Source of the DNA: Talinum fruticosum
Lineage: Eukaryota; Streptophyta; Magnoliopsida; Caryophyllales; Talinaceae
NCBI GenBank assembly: GCA_021018815.1
Contig: JAITYX010000028.1
Coordinates: 496,001-560,000, forward strand
Length of the DNA: 64,000 nt
Direction of reading: 5' to 3'
The notes under the pieces are model-generated. The model was given only the letters and a program-made list of their open reading frames with translations. It ran no database searches and was not told the origin of the DNA. Positions 32,677 to 43,525 of this stretch are shown here, in pieces. The translations under genes and the position numbers were made by a program. The stretch's first letter is position 1. Every line of letters begins with the position of its first letter.

Positions 32677-34343
32677 TTATGAAAAGGTGTTAGAAAAAAA
32701 ATTAAAAATAAATTCCGAGTAAAAGAAATTAATATTGAGAAGAAAGGGCAAGTTGTCTTGAGGTTGAGGAGCGAGTAGTGCACCTTTGCCTATATGCTTG
32801 TATGGAAGTAGTTGAGCAAGGAGGTCGTAGAATTGGTACATCGGGAAGTGATGATGTCCTAGTTCTAGGAACCAAAGGCATATCATCCTCTCGCTTCTTC
32901 GTCTTCCTCCAAGATAGCTGCTGGCTGGGGTTCTACATCGGGGCTTTGGATTGACCGGTTTCACCAACCTCTTCGTGGCACTCGAGCATTATCGGGGAGA
33001 TCGGATCGGGCTCTTTGTTGCCCTGGTCCTCGGGCTAAGCATCTTCTTCCCTTTTGTTCTCTTCTTCTTCTCCTCCCTCTTTAGCTTCAGCTTCTTCACC
33101 CTCATCTTCGACTTCTTTCTCGGCTTTAGCTACTTCGTCGACTTCAGTGATGGTGACTTAGCGGAGCTGGAGGACTCCTCATAAGTGTTAGTGGTTTCGA
33201 GTCCTCAACTGCCTTGGACATGCGCTCTTGGAGACGTCTAATCTGATCGCGTTGTTCCTTGATGATCTCCTTAAGCTCGAAATTAGTTCTTGGTTCTCCC
33301 GTAGCTGAGACCGAGCTTGTTTTTACATGAAAACCAAGATTAGAATGAAAGTTTTGAAGATTTTCGGAGTTGATTGAAAATCCTCAGTAAAAGAAGCAAA
33401 TTTGTTGGTTATTTATGCAAATAGCAAAACAGAAGGAGTATGTTAAGAAGCGGAAGGTTCAACGGTCGAAGTGGGACCTCTGAAGTTATCTAAGTCTAAG
33501 GAGGAGGAGGTAACTCGGACACATGAATCCAAACACCAGGCTTAACTTCCTAGTATCCTAGCCCCAAAAGCTAATTCCCGCCCGGACGGACAGCGGGTTC
33601 TCAGCAATCTTTGGGATCGGAAGGAAGAAGGATTTGAAACTACTTGAAAATAACGATCGAAGTGCCCCGAAAGGAAAAGGAGCAGATTTCTTAGAACGAG
33701 CGAGCACGAGTTGCCGTCTTCTCTAGAATAGGGGAAAAGATGTCTACTTCGTAGCCCTCAAGGATATCATAGAGAACCTTGAAAACTTTTGAGTTGGGGT
33801 TCTCTTTACGTAAATGAAGAGAGAAAGTTCTCGTCGGAATGAAGGAAAGAAGTCTTGGTTCGACTTCATCCGAGTCACCGAGAAATTCTTTCTCGACTCA
33901 GGAACCTTTTAGCAAACTTATCAAAGAAATCGTCGGTGATTTCATTGAAAGGAATAGAATTGGAGTTTAGAAAAAGAGTCCTCACATCGAAAAGTTTGTA
34001 AAGTAAGGCAAGGTTAAACGGAACGGTCTTATCCCGAACAACGAAGTAATGACGCCTTCGTTGGCGAGATATATTAGAGTAGAACTCGGACACTATGTCT
34101 TGACAGATATATTCACAACAACACGGATAGTTCTAAAAACAGTTTTTGTGATGTGTTTTAACCGAGGAGAAGGAGGTGTTAGGGAAGAATTTTTCGTCTA
34201 AAAATGAAACGCCGAGCGACAAAGAATTTTGGAGGATATGAGATAGCTTCTTTAGCTTTGCTTGGTGTCGCCTTAGTCTTATATTTGGTTCTAGCCTTCT
34301 TGGTGGGCGACCCTCCTTCTTGTACAGCTCCTCTCTTTGCCAT
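32677..34343 (-). pseudogene. E2 ORF3: Sirevirus env-like / plant transposon protein, decayed
   Basis: The start codon is at 34343-34341, followed by MAKRGAVQEGGSPTKKARTK, a basic N-terminus. A frame change near 34210 is followed by a DEKFFPNTSF block. At 34093-33875 is an open piece with MSEFYSNIS, FNLALLYKLFDVRTLFLNSN, SIPFNEITDDFFDKFAK. At 33300-33180 a coiled-coil-like stretch includes LKEIIKEQRDQIRRLQERMS, then acidic Ser/Glu/Lys tails to 32970 and a C-terminal ORF (32967-32677) with GHHHFPMYQFYDLLAQLLP. No signal peptide or membrane span is seen in the conserved part. Function unknown. Confidence 0.75.
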
Positions 34344-34505
34344 GTTTGCAAAGAGATTAGAGAGAGTGATCGAGAGAGTAGAGAGAGAATAAAGAATAAA
34401 GAGATTTGAGATTAAGAGAGAGAACGTGAGTGAGCGAGAGAGAGCAAAGAGAACAAGAGTGCGAGTAAGAAGTTGATAAAGAAAAGAAAAGAAAGTGAAG
34501 CAATG

Positions 34506-34514
34506 CTATTTATA
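34506..34514 (-). promoter_or_regulatory. Candidate TATA box for ORF3 in E2
   Basis: The minus strand reads GCTATAAATAGCATTG. The box ends 162 bp before the ORF3 ATG at 34343 and starts 408 bp after the RNase H end. The leader contains many CTCT and TCTC stretches. The spacer 34344-34921 has no coding signal. Confidence 0.6.
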
Positions 34515-34921
34515 GCAAAAAAGGCTTCCAATCGTTTTTCCGACCCAAATAACAAAAAACGGTTCTTAGACCGTTGTGTCGCTCTGCACTATAACGACTA
34601 CTTTTCCAACAGACTTTCTTCTAACGGCTAGTTTCTATTGACTGTTCGCTTGATAGAGGGAGCGAGAAGAAAGGGTTTTCGAAAACATTTATGAGATTCT
34701 CCATTTACCTAGAGATGACCTTAAAATTTTGATGTCTATTTTGCTCATAATCCGAGTTTGACTTAGTAAAATTTCTAAGTGACTTAGAACACTCGGAACA
34801 CTAAAAACTCATAGCTCGGTTTCACTCTGAGTCCACCGATCCATTTGTTATCTATTCAAAGCATATAACACATAATCATGAAAGAATAAATCATGTAATA
34901 AATCTCATAATCATGCATTAA

Positions 34922-36395
34922 TCATGCCAAGTTCATTCCTAATAAAACAAAACTCATCCTCATTAAGAGGCTCAATGAAAATATCATATATCCGAAACTT
35001 AGTAGGAATAAATTCAAGTTCAATATCACCTTTCTCAAAATAGTCTCTCGGAAAATGATCCCCGACCTCAATATGCTTAGTCTTTGAGTGCTAAACTGGA
35101 TTCTTATAGATGCTGATTGCACTTTGATTCTCACACTTGATTAGGATAAAAGTGAATGATAGTCCACGTAAACCATAGAATCCGAGTACATCAAGCTCCA
35201 ACTGCAATGTACTCAACCTCGGCAGATTAATAGGGCAACTAAGTTCTGTTTCTTTGAGTGCCAGGAGATGAGGGATTTGACCTAGAAATTGACATGCTCC
35301 TGATATGCTCTTTCTATCAATATTGTATCCAACATAGTCAACATCCGAGTGTCCAGGTGAGAGTCGGTTCCGAGTCTTTTGAAAACCATAGACCAACATT
35401 CTAAGTCCCTATAAGATATCTCGAAATTTCTCTTCACCACAGTGAGATGTGATTCTTTTGGATTAGCTTGAATCTTGCACAAAGGCAAACACTCGAAGAT
35501 GATATCTAGCCTATTGGATGTGAGATAAAGTAGAGATCTAATCATACCTCTGTAGAGTTTATGATCTATAGCTTTACCTTTCTCATCCGAGTCTAGTTTC
35601 AAACTCGCTACTCATAGGTGTTGCTGCTTGCTTCACATCTTGTAGCTTGTATTTCTTTAATAGCTCATTTGTGTACTTTGATTGATAGACATAGATTCCA
35701 TCCTTATCTTGTTTGATTCGCAGACCAAGAAAGAAATTGAGTTCTCCCATCATACTCATTTAGAACTCCTGTCTCATTAACTTAGAAAACTCTTGGTATA
35801 GAGTTTCATTAGTAGCTCCAAAATAACGTCATCAACATATATGTGAGTGATAAGAAAGTCATTTCTCTTGGTTTTTATTAAAAGAGTTTTGTTAATCTGA
35901 CCTCTTTTTAAATAATTTTCAACCAAGAAATTGCTTAGTCTTTCATACCAAGCTCCGGGAGCTTGTTTAAGACCATATAAAGCCTTTTGCAACTTGAAAA
36001 CATGATTTGGAAATTATGAGTTTTCAAATTCACGGGGCTGCTGAACATTAACTTCTTCTTGAATAAAACCATTGAGAAATGCACATTTGATATCCATTTG
36101 ATAAATCATGATGTTCATGCTAAGAGAATTCCGATTGCCTCAATCCTAGCAATAGGTGCAAAGGTTTCTCCACAATCAATTCCTTCCTCTTGGTTATAAC
36201 CTTGCGCAAACAATCGAACCTTATTTATGACTACCAACCCTTCCTCATCTAGTTTGTTCTTAAAAACCCATTTGTTTCCTATTACTCGGGTTATCGGAAG
36301 GTGGTTTGGTCGAGTTCGGACTTGGTTTCTTTCAAATTGCTCTTCTTGCATAGCCTCTACCCATTCGAGGTTCATTTAGGGCCTCTAGTGCATTT
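34922..36395 (-). pseudogene. E2 reverse transcriptase and RNase H
   Basis: RT N-terminus at 36375-36115: [40 protein letters not shown]. Then the DVKCAFLNGFIQEEVNVQQP region (36095-36030), QKALYGLKQAPGAWYERLSN (35990-35930) and YVDDVILELL near 35840-35810. The connection block SDEKGKAIDHKLYRGMIRSL is at 35590-35540. RNase H is decayed and frame-shifted (35399-34922). The RT/RNase H pair is otherwise full length, unlike in E1. Confidence 0.85.
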
Positions 36396-37600
36396 TTAGG
36401 TTTTGTTAATGATATGAAAGCAAAGAATGCACATAGATTGTGTGAACAAGATCGAGTTCTTACCCCATTGTTGATATTAGAAAGTATGTTCTCAGGTGGG
36501 TGACTAGATGCATATTTGAAAGCTTTACATGTCTTCTAATATACCAAGTTTGTTGGTTGAATAGGCTGATCTTTAGTTGGTTGTTCTTGCTGGGCCTCTT
36601 GAAGTTGTTCATTCTTAGTCACAACAGTTTGAGTTGGCTCGTTACGAGTTTCCTCATTCCGAGTTGCCTCGGTTCTTCGTTTTGACTCTTTACGAGCTCG
36701 GTTTCAGCAAGGTCATCTTCATCTCTGTTAAACTTGAGATATGAGAAGGTCGATTCACTTATCCTGCCACTATCAATCTTATCAAAGACAATATGGATAC
36801 TTTCTTCCACTTTGTTAGTCCTTTTGTTAAATACACGATAAGCTTTACTATGAGATGAATAACCCGAAATATACCTTCCTCTCATTTAGCGTCAATTTTG
36901 GTAAGATGTTCCTTACCATTGTTATGCTCATAGCATTTACGTCCAAATGGTCCGAAGTAGGAGATGTTGGGTTTCTTTTCGTTATATAGCTCATAGGTTG
37001 TCTTCTTCAGGATGGGTTTGATGAGGCATATGTTAAGTGTATAATTTGTTGTGTAGACCGCCTTAGCCTAGAAATAGTAACGTAGATCATTTTCAATCTT
37101 CATGGCCCTTGCTCTTTCTTCAAGAGTTCTGTTTTTCTCTCCACTACTCGGTTTTGTTGAGGAGTTCTTGGTGTAGAGAAGTTGTGGGAAATGCCATTCT
37201 TAGTAGTCAAACTCTCTTCCATGGTTAGTTCGAATCCTTCCGATCCGAGTGTGAGATTCCACTTGAATTTTCATGCCGATCATAATGAACTCTTTGAAGG
37301 TTTCATTCTTGTTCTTTAGAAAACATACCCGGGCAAATCATGAATAATCATCAACAATGCCAAGCACATAAAATTTACCTCCTAAGCTTTTCACATGAAT
37401 TTCACCACACAAATCCATATGAACTAACTTAAGCACTTTGGATGTAGATATAGTGTTGAGTGGTTTGAAAGATGATCCGACTTGCTTTCCTTTCGTGCAT
37501 GCTACAAAGATTTTATCTTTCTTAAATGCACGATTAGGTAAACCCTAACTAATCCATGAGATGCAAGTTTCTTGCTAGTATGCATGCTAATGTGACTCAA
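36396..37600 (-). pseudogene. E2 integrase, N-terminus missing
   Basis: The C-terminal part at 36885-36619 has RGRYISGYSSHSKAYRVFNK and RTNKVEESIHIVFDKIDSGR. The hinge at 36540-36480 has an AFKYASSHPPEN block. The core at 37600-37000 contains SHISMHTSKKLASHGLV, HMDLCGEIHVKSLGGK and VLGIVDDYS with stops. The sequence ends at the head-to-head junction near 37600. Confidence 0.8.
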
Positions 37601-37619
37601 AATAAACAAAATCATGAGC

Positions 37620-39359
37620 TAGCTTAGAATATCGAAGAACAAGCCAATGCGGAGACTCAACAAGAGCAACCAACCGAAGATCAGCCTATTCAACCAATGG
37701 ACTTGGAAATTCGGAGGATAGGTAGAGCTTTCAAATATACATCTAGTCATCCACCCGAGAACATACTTTCCGATATCAACGAGTGGGGTAAGAACTCGAT
37801 CTTTTTCCATAATCTGTGTGCATTTTATGCGGTAATATCATTAACGGAACCTAAAAATGCACTAGAGGCCTTAACCGAACCTGAATGGGTAAAGCCCATG
37901 CAAGACGAGCTAAATCAATTTGAATAAAGTTAAGTCTAGACTCGACCATACAACCTTCTGACCACCTAGTAACATGAACCAAATACGTTTTCAAGGACAA
38001 ACTGGATGAGGAAGGGTTGGAAGTCGAAATAAGGCTAGACTAGTTGCTCGGGGGTATAACCAAGAAGAGGGAATTGATTACGAGGAAACCTTTACACCTG
38101 TTGCTAGGACTAAGGCAATCGGAGCTCTATTAGCATATGTATCTAGCATGAGCATCAACATTTATCAAATGGATGTCAAATGTGCATTTCTCAATGGTTA
38201 CATTCATGAAGAAGTTTATGTTGAGCAACCCCTTAGATTTGAAAACTCAGAATTTCCAAATCATGTTTTCAAATTACAAAAAGCTTTATATGGTCTCAAA
38301 CAAGCTCCCAGAGTTTTGTATGAAAGACTAAGTAGTTCTCGGTTGAAAATGATTTCAAAAGAGGTAAGATTGACAAAACTATTTTCGCAAAAACAAAGGG
38401 GAGTGAATTTCTTATTATTCAAATCTATGTTGATGATGTTATCTTTGGAGCTACTAATAATGAAACTATTTGTCAAGAGTTTTTCGAGTTAATGAGACAA
38501 GAGTTCCGAATGAGCATGATGGGAGAACTCAATTTCTTCCTTGGTTTGAAAATCAAACAACACCAGGATGGCATCTATGTCCATCAATCTTAGTACACCA
38601 AGAAGTTATTAAAGTAATACAAGCTACAAGATGTGAAGCATGCAGCAACACCTATTAGTAGCGGTTTTAAACTAGACTCGGATGAGAAAGGTAAAGTTGT
38701 AGATCGAAACTCTACGAGAGGTTTGATTGGATTTCTACTTTATCTCACATCTTGAATGCCGGATATCATATTTAGTCTTTGCCTTTGTGCATCATAAAGA
38801 GTCACATCTCATCTGCGGTGAAGAGAATCTTTAGATATCTTACACGAACCTGGAATCTTAGTATGTGGTTCTCAAAGAACTCGAAGCCGACTCTAATTGG
38901 ATACTCAAATGCTGACTATGCTTGGACACAACGTTGATAGAAAGAGCACATTAGGAGTATGCCCAATTCTGGGTCAATCACTCATCTCCTGGCACTCAAA
39001 GAAGCAAAATTCAGTTGCTCTATCAACTGTTGAGGCTAAGTACATTGCAGCTGGAGCTTGTTGTGCTCGGATTCTATAGATCAAGTAGCACTTAAAGTAT
39101 CTTGGATTATCATTCACATCGATTCCATTCAAGTGTAACAATCAAAGTGCAATCAGCATCACTAAAAATCGAGTTCAGCACTCAAAGACAAAGCATATTA
39201 AGGTTAGGTATTATTTCCTTAGAGACCATTATGAGAAAGGTGATATTAAACTTGAGTTTATTCCTACCAAATTTCGAGTTAGTCGATATTTTCACTAAGC
39301 CTCCGAGTGAAGATCTATTTTTCTTTATTAGGAATGAACTTAGCATGACTAATGCATGA
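37620..39359 (+). pseudogene. E3 reverse transcriptase and RNase H
   Basis: Hinge at 37697-37927: RRIGRAFKYTSSHPPENILS, then EPEWVKPMQDELNQFE. RT: IYQMDVKCAFLNGYIHEEVY (38148-38230), FKLQKALYGLKQAPRVLYER (38268-38330), and YVDDVIFGATN read across a frameshift near 38425. Connection: DSDEKGKVVDRN (38680). RNase H: LSTVEAKYIAAGACCARIL (39020-39079) and, in another frame, the ...FTKPPSEDLFFFIRNELSM C-terminus ending at 39359. At least four frame changes occur. Confidence 0.85.
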
Positions 39360-39922
39360 TTATGTGATTGATTGCATGAATTATTCTTTTATGATTTATG
39401 CCTTGAGTAGATAACAAATGGATCAGTTGACTAAGAATGAGACCGAGCTATGAGTTATAAATCTTTTAATGTTACGAGTCACTCGGACACCTTACTGAGT
39501 CGGACTCGGATTATAAGCAAAATGGACATCAAAATTTTGAGGTCATCTATAGATAAATAGAGAATCTCATAAATGTTTTTGAAAATCCTTTCTTCTCTCT
39601 CTCTCTCGTCACGGGAACAGTTAGTAGAAACTAGTCGTTGAAAGAAAGCAAACCAAAAAACTAGCCGTTACTATGCAGAGTTACTCAACGTTCGATAATT
39701 GTTGCTTGGTAACCGAGTTAAAAAGTCGGTTGGAAGCCTTTTTTTGCTATAAATAGCACCACCTCACTTTCTTTCTTCTACTTTACCTACTTATTGCTTA
39801 CTCTCTCGATCTCTTTGCTCTCAAACTCGCTTATTCTCACACTCATATTCTCTATCCGATTCTAATTCTTCTATGTTCTCTACTCTCTACCATTTTTCTC
39901 AAACAAACTCTACTCTCTAACC
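39360..39922 (+). other. E3 spacer between RNase H and ORF3
   Basis: Non-coding. It contains the conserved 'gagaatctcataaatgttttt' piece (39557), a short CTCTCTCTC run at 39597 and the TATA box at 39749. Its last 140 bp form a strongly pyrimidine-rich leader. The length matches the spacers in E1, E2 and E4. Confidence 0.6.
39749..39757 (+). promoter_or_regulatory. Candidate TATA box for ORF3 in E3
   Basis: TATAAATAG within GCTATAAATAGCACC. It ends 165 bp before the ORF3 ATG (39923) and starts 390 bp after the RNase H stop. The LTR TATA box has the related form TATAAATAGAAGCC, so the two promoters differ just downstream of the box. Confidence 0.65.
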
Positions 39923-41116
39923 ATGCCTAAGAGAGGATCCACTATGGAAGAAGGTTCAGCCACCAAGAAGACCAAAACCAAGTCTACTCATGCTGAGGCT
40001 ACACAAAAAGGCAAAGAGCTTGCCTAAGAAGCCCCGGAGCACAACGTCGCCTACCACTTCATTTTAGACGATAATTTCTTTCCCAAACCCTCCTTCTCAT
40101 GGTTAAAACACATCTGCAAAATCGGTGCGTACAACTATCTTTGTTTCTATCAGTACATCTACCAAGACCTTGTGTATGAGTTCTACACTCACATAACCGC
40201 CAACCATGGCATCATCACCACTCTTGTTCAAGGTGAGACTGTTCGAATCAATCTTGCCTTACTTCACAAAATTTTCAATGTGAAGACCCTCTTTCTCAAC
40301 TCCAATCCAATTCTTTTCAATGAAATCGCTAACAATTTCTTTGATAGTTATGCTAAAGAGCCTCCTCGGTGCGTAAATAACTTTTTCGTGACTCGAGATG
40401 ACCTTAGAAGCTAGGCTTGTATGTTTCATTCTAATGAGGACATTCTTCTCTTATTACCCATGTAAAGAGAACCCCAACTCCAAAGTGTTAAAGGTTTTCA
40501 ATGACATTCTCGAGGGCTACGAAGTAGACCTCTTTCCATTCATCTTGGAGCGAGATAGCCTCGGTTCTAAGAAGACTCCATATGCTTTCGGAGCTCTTCT
40601 CACTTGTCGTTTTCAATAAGTTTGGGGTCCCTAAAGATGTCTTGGAGCTCGCCGCTTGTTTTGGCGAGTAGTGAACTTATTAGTCTTGGATAACAGGAGG
40701 TCAAACTTGGTGTCCGGATTCACTTGTCCGAGTTACCACCTCCTCCACCTCCAAGTCGGACTTAGACATCTCCGGAGGTCTCATGTCTAGTTGTTGAATC
40801 TTCCACTTGTCTGCCTGCCCCTTACTGTTGAGCTTGTTGAACAAGTGGCCAACAAACTTGCTTATTTAGCTTTAGAGTTGAAAACAACTCTAAACTCTTT
40901 TCAGAGCTTTCATCCCAACTCGACTACGATGCAAAGTCGGGCACTGGACTCTGCTCAAGCATAATCAAGACCTAATTTCTAAGCTCAAGGTGATCAAGAA
41001 ACAATGTGATGAAAGTCGGCGCATCCAAGAGAGAAGATCTAAGGTGGCCGGGACTAAGAAATCTCTAAAGAATTCGAGGAGTCCTCCAGCCCTTCTAAGT
41101 CTAATTCAAAAGAGGC
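39923..41116 (+). pseudogene. E3 ORF3: Sirevirus env-like / plant transposon protein (best-preserved copy)
   Basis: The ATG at 39923 starts MPKRGSTMEEGSATKKTKTK, with a basic nuclear-localisation-like stretch, and the frame is open to a stop at 40026. Then come FILDDNFFPKPSFSWLKHIC, YNYLCFYQYIYQDLVYEFYT, VRINLALLHKIFNVKTLFLN and NEIANNFFDSYAKE (40172-40370). After a frameshift come VCFILMRTFFSYYPCKENPN, FNDILEGYEVDLFPFILERD and YAFGALLTC (40398-40620). A proline-rich region is near 40740 and a charged helix near 41000 (ISKLKVIKKQCDESRRIQER). The C-terminus is cut by the LTR at 41117. There is no signal peptide or membrane helix. The LVYEFY and FGALL blocks recall the plant-transposon-protein domain (Transposase_32). 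Function unknown. Confidence 0.8.
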
Positions 41117-42510
41117 TAAAGACTCGAGTATAACTCTCTATCTCTCTTAGGTTCGATTCGTAGAAACTCATATCTAAGTTTTCATTCCGTTTTGACTGGC
41201 TCAAAAGCACTTCATTGCATATCTCTTATTTGCGCTTCTAAGCCACTCGGACATCACTAAGAACTATCGCATGTTCAAATAATTTTTCTACCACATTTAT
41301 TACGAGCATCGACTTTGCACTTCAAGTTAAAACGAATTACTACATTAATTCTTTGTTCTAAGTCAGTTTATTTCTTGGAGAATTATTTGATTGAATCAAG
41401 TTAATGCTTATTACTCATTTAATTTCAAACTTGACCTTTTAAGGATTGAATCAAGATGGAATCCGGTCTTACGGTATATTAGACTCGGAAAATTCCATTC
41501 TTTTAGGCCAAAGATAATTAAACACTTAATTACTCTAATTTAATTATTATCTATGCCTAATCTTAGACCAAAGTATTTTATACGTTTTTGTAGGTTATTC
41601 AAACAACGCTAATCTACTTTTGAAATACAAAAGCAACCAGACTTAAAACTGTTAAACACCACCGGACAAGTTTTAACTACTTCGGACATGGCTCGGACAT
41701 CGTGTCGGGGTTGTTTGTTTCCAAAACTGGAAAACTCCAACTCTAGGCTTAACGGTTGTTTCCACCTCACTTTTCGATTACCACCATTTGATTGGACCAT
41801 CTTTTGGAGCCAAGAGCCGTTGCACAATGTTCACATCCCAACGGATCTCTTTTGAGTGACTCGAGCAACCGTTACAACGAGTAAGTTAAGATTTTAGTCC
41901 AAAAACAAGACTCAACGGTCATTACTGCCTAGATGTTTATAAATTGAAGTCACTTTACAAGACTTGAAGGTTGCCAAATTTATTTTAGAACCAATTCTGG
42001 TCTCATACTCACTCAATCTTTTACTCACAACTCCAACTCGGTATTTCATATTTTTCGAGTTGTCAAGAAAATCTTGTGATAAGTTACATTCTTTTCTTAC
42101 TTTCTTTGTAAGTTCCTTAACTGAGCTATAAGGGTTAACTCAGCTCGGTTGTCCCTTATTGTAAAGGTTAACTCAGTCGGAAGTCTTAGATCGGATAAGG
42201 GAACTTCTAAGTCTAGGAAAATCTTGTAAGGGATTGTCTAAGGGATCAATTTTGGTTAGAGTCAATCTCGTATAATTGAGGATTCAATTAGTGGATTTGA
42301 CTTGGTGCTTAGATTAGCACTGTCGGTTGCTTTCTACCCCAGGAGGGTTTCCACATACTTTTGTATGTTTATCTTTCTAAGTCTAATCTAGACTCAAAAT
42401 GCATTTTTGCCAAGTTCTATGCAAAAAGAGTTCAATTTTATTTAAATTTCTTCATCACCATATTCAAACCCCCTCTAGGATAAGTTACTCTCTCCAAGAG
42501 CAAACCTTCA
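41117..42510 (+). repeat. Sirevirus LTR (1394 bp) with its own primer binding site: 5' LTR of a further copy
   Basis: It runs from TAAAGACTCGAG (TGAAGACT expected) to CAAACCTTCA and is followed by ATTGGTATCGAGCC, so it is a 5' LTR. It begins inside the C-terminal coding part of E3 ORF3, with no polypurine tract before it. This indicates insertion of another plus-strand copy, not the 3' LTR of E3. The twin-hairpin module is present at 42121-42148; the TATA region (tttataaattgaag, ~41937) is decayed. Confidence 0.75.
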
Positions 42511-42856
42511 ATTGGTATCGAGCCTAGCCTTTCAAGAGGATCTCACAATTCAAAGGTCTAAAGATCAAATGGCTCGAACCAGTAAACTAGAAGGAGTTTG
42601 GTTCAAGTCCGTTTCGAAGTGCTTTTTTAATTTTTGTACTTTGTTTTCTATATGAGAGCTCCACATACTTTTCAAGCTTTCTAAGTTGGGGTCTTATGCC
42701 TTAATTTGACATCGGGAGAGAAAGATATGAATTTTCTAAATTAGCATTAAAATCCGTCCAAAATGCTCAAGGTTTTGGTGTGGGGTTGTGATAATTTGGC
42801 ATAGGTTGTTCAAGTAGTTTGTAATTAATAATAAGAGACCACGTTAAATGACTACC
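42511..42856 (+). other. Primer binding site and start of a Sirevirus internal region, then unrecognised sequence
   Basis: TTGGTATCGAGCCTAGCC follows the LTR, then 'aggatctcacaattcaaagg' and ATGGCTCGAACC at 42569, matching the region before gag in E4 (54094-54160). Homology ends after a few codons. The remaining ~270 bp up to the next LTR have no recognised feature. Confidence 0.6.
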
Positions 42857-43525
42857 TTGTGGTTTGCTCTTAAGAGTCCGAATCATCCTAGATGGGGGTG
42901 AATAGGGTGTGAAGAAAATTTTACAAAAAATGAAAAGTTTTTGCTCAAAAAGACTCAGAAAACTCTTCCGAGTCTAGATTAGACTCGAGAAAGGTAGAAT
43001 ACATAATATATGTGAAAACCCTCTTTGGCCAAAAATCACAAATAGTGTCAATCTAGACACTACGTCAAATCCATTATTTGGAGTCCACAAAATACAGGGC
43101 TGACTCTTACGGAATTTCTCTCCGAGACAATTCAAATCCAAGTTTTCCTAGACATAGAAGTTCCCTTATACTGTTCTAGTACTTGCTAACTCGGATAACC
43201 CTTACAGGTAGGGACAACAGAGCTGAGTTAACCCTTACATCTCAGTGAAGGGACTCTTCAGAGAATTGAATATAAGTAAGAGTCATTATAAGATTTTCTC
43301 TTTACAACTCGAAAGTATAAACTTAAGCATAGAGTTGGAAAGCTAGAAGATTGAGAGAGAGAGAGAGTATATTTCATTTAGTTCCAGCAATTTTCAAGTC
43401 TTATAGGAATGCTTCTATTTATACACAGCAAGGTATAGTAGCCATTGTGGCTGATTTTGAACTTGGACGCTTCACTAACCATTGTAATGGATAGTTTGAG
43501 TCACTCGCAACAGGAGTCGTTGCAA
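42857..43525 (-). repeat. Truncated Sirevirus LTR, minus strand
   Basis: It starts TTGTGGTTTGCTC (TGAAGG expected) and contains the end hairpin, the 'gctgagttaacccttac' stretch (43212) and the TATA region (cttctatttatacac, ~43411). It breaks off after 'caggagtcgttgc' near 43525. The promoter-distal half of the LTR is missing. Confidence 0.75.

Larger units (their letters stand above)
30883..37600 (-). mobile_element. Sirevirus-type retrotransposon E2, 3' half
   Basis: On the minus strand it reads integrase (from ~37600), hinge, RT, RNase H, spacer with TATA box, ORF3, PPT and 3' LTR (32237-30883). The 5' LTR, gag, protease and integrase N-terminus are absent. At ~37600 the sequence switches to plus-oriented E3, giving a head-to-head pair. 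Confidence 0.85.
37601..41116 (+). mobile_element. Sirevirus-type retrotransposon E3, 3' part
   Basis: The plus-strand order is hinge, RT, RNase H, spacer with TATA box and ORF3; the end of ORF3 adjoins an LTR at 41117. Gag, protease and integrase are missing, apart from the likely gag scrap at 30775-30882. It is arranged head-to-head with E2. Confidence 0.8.
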
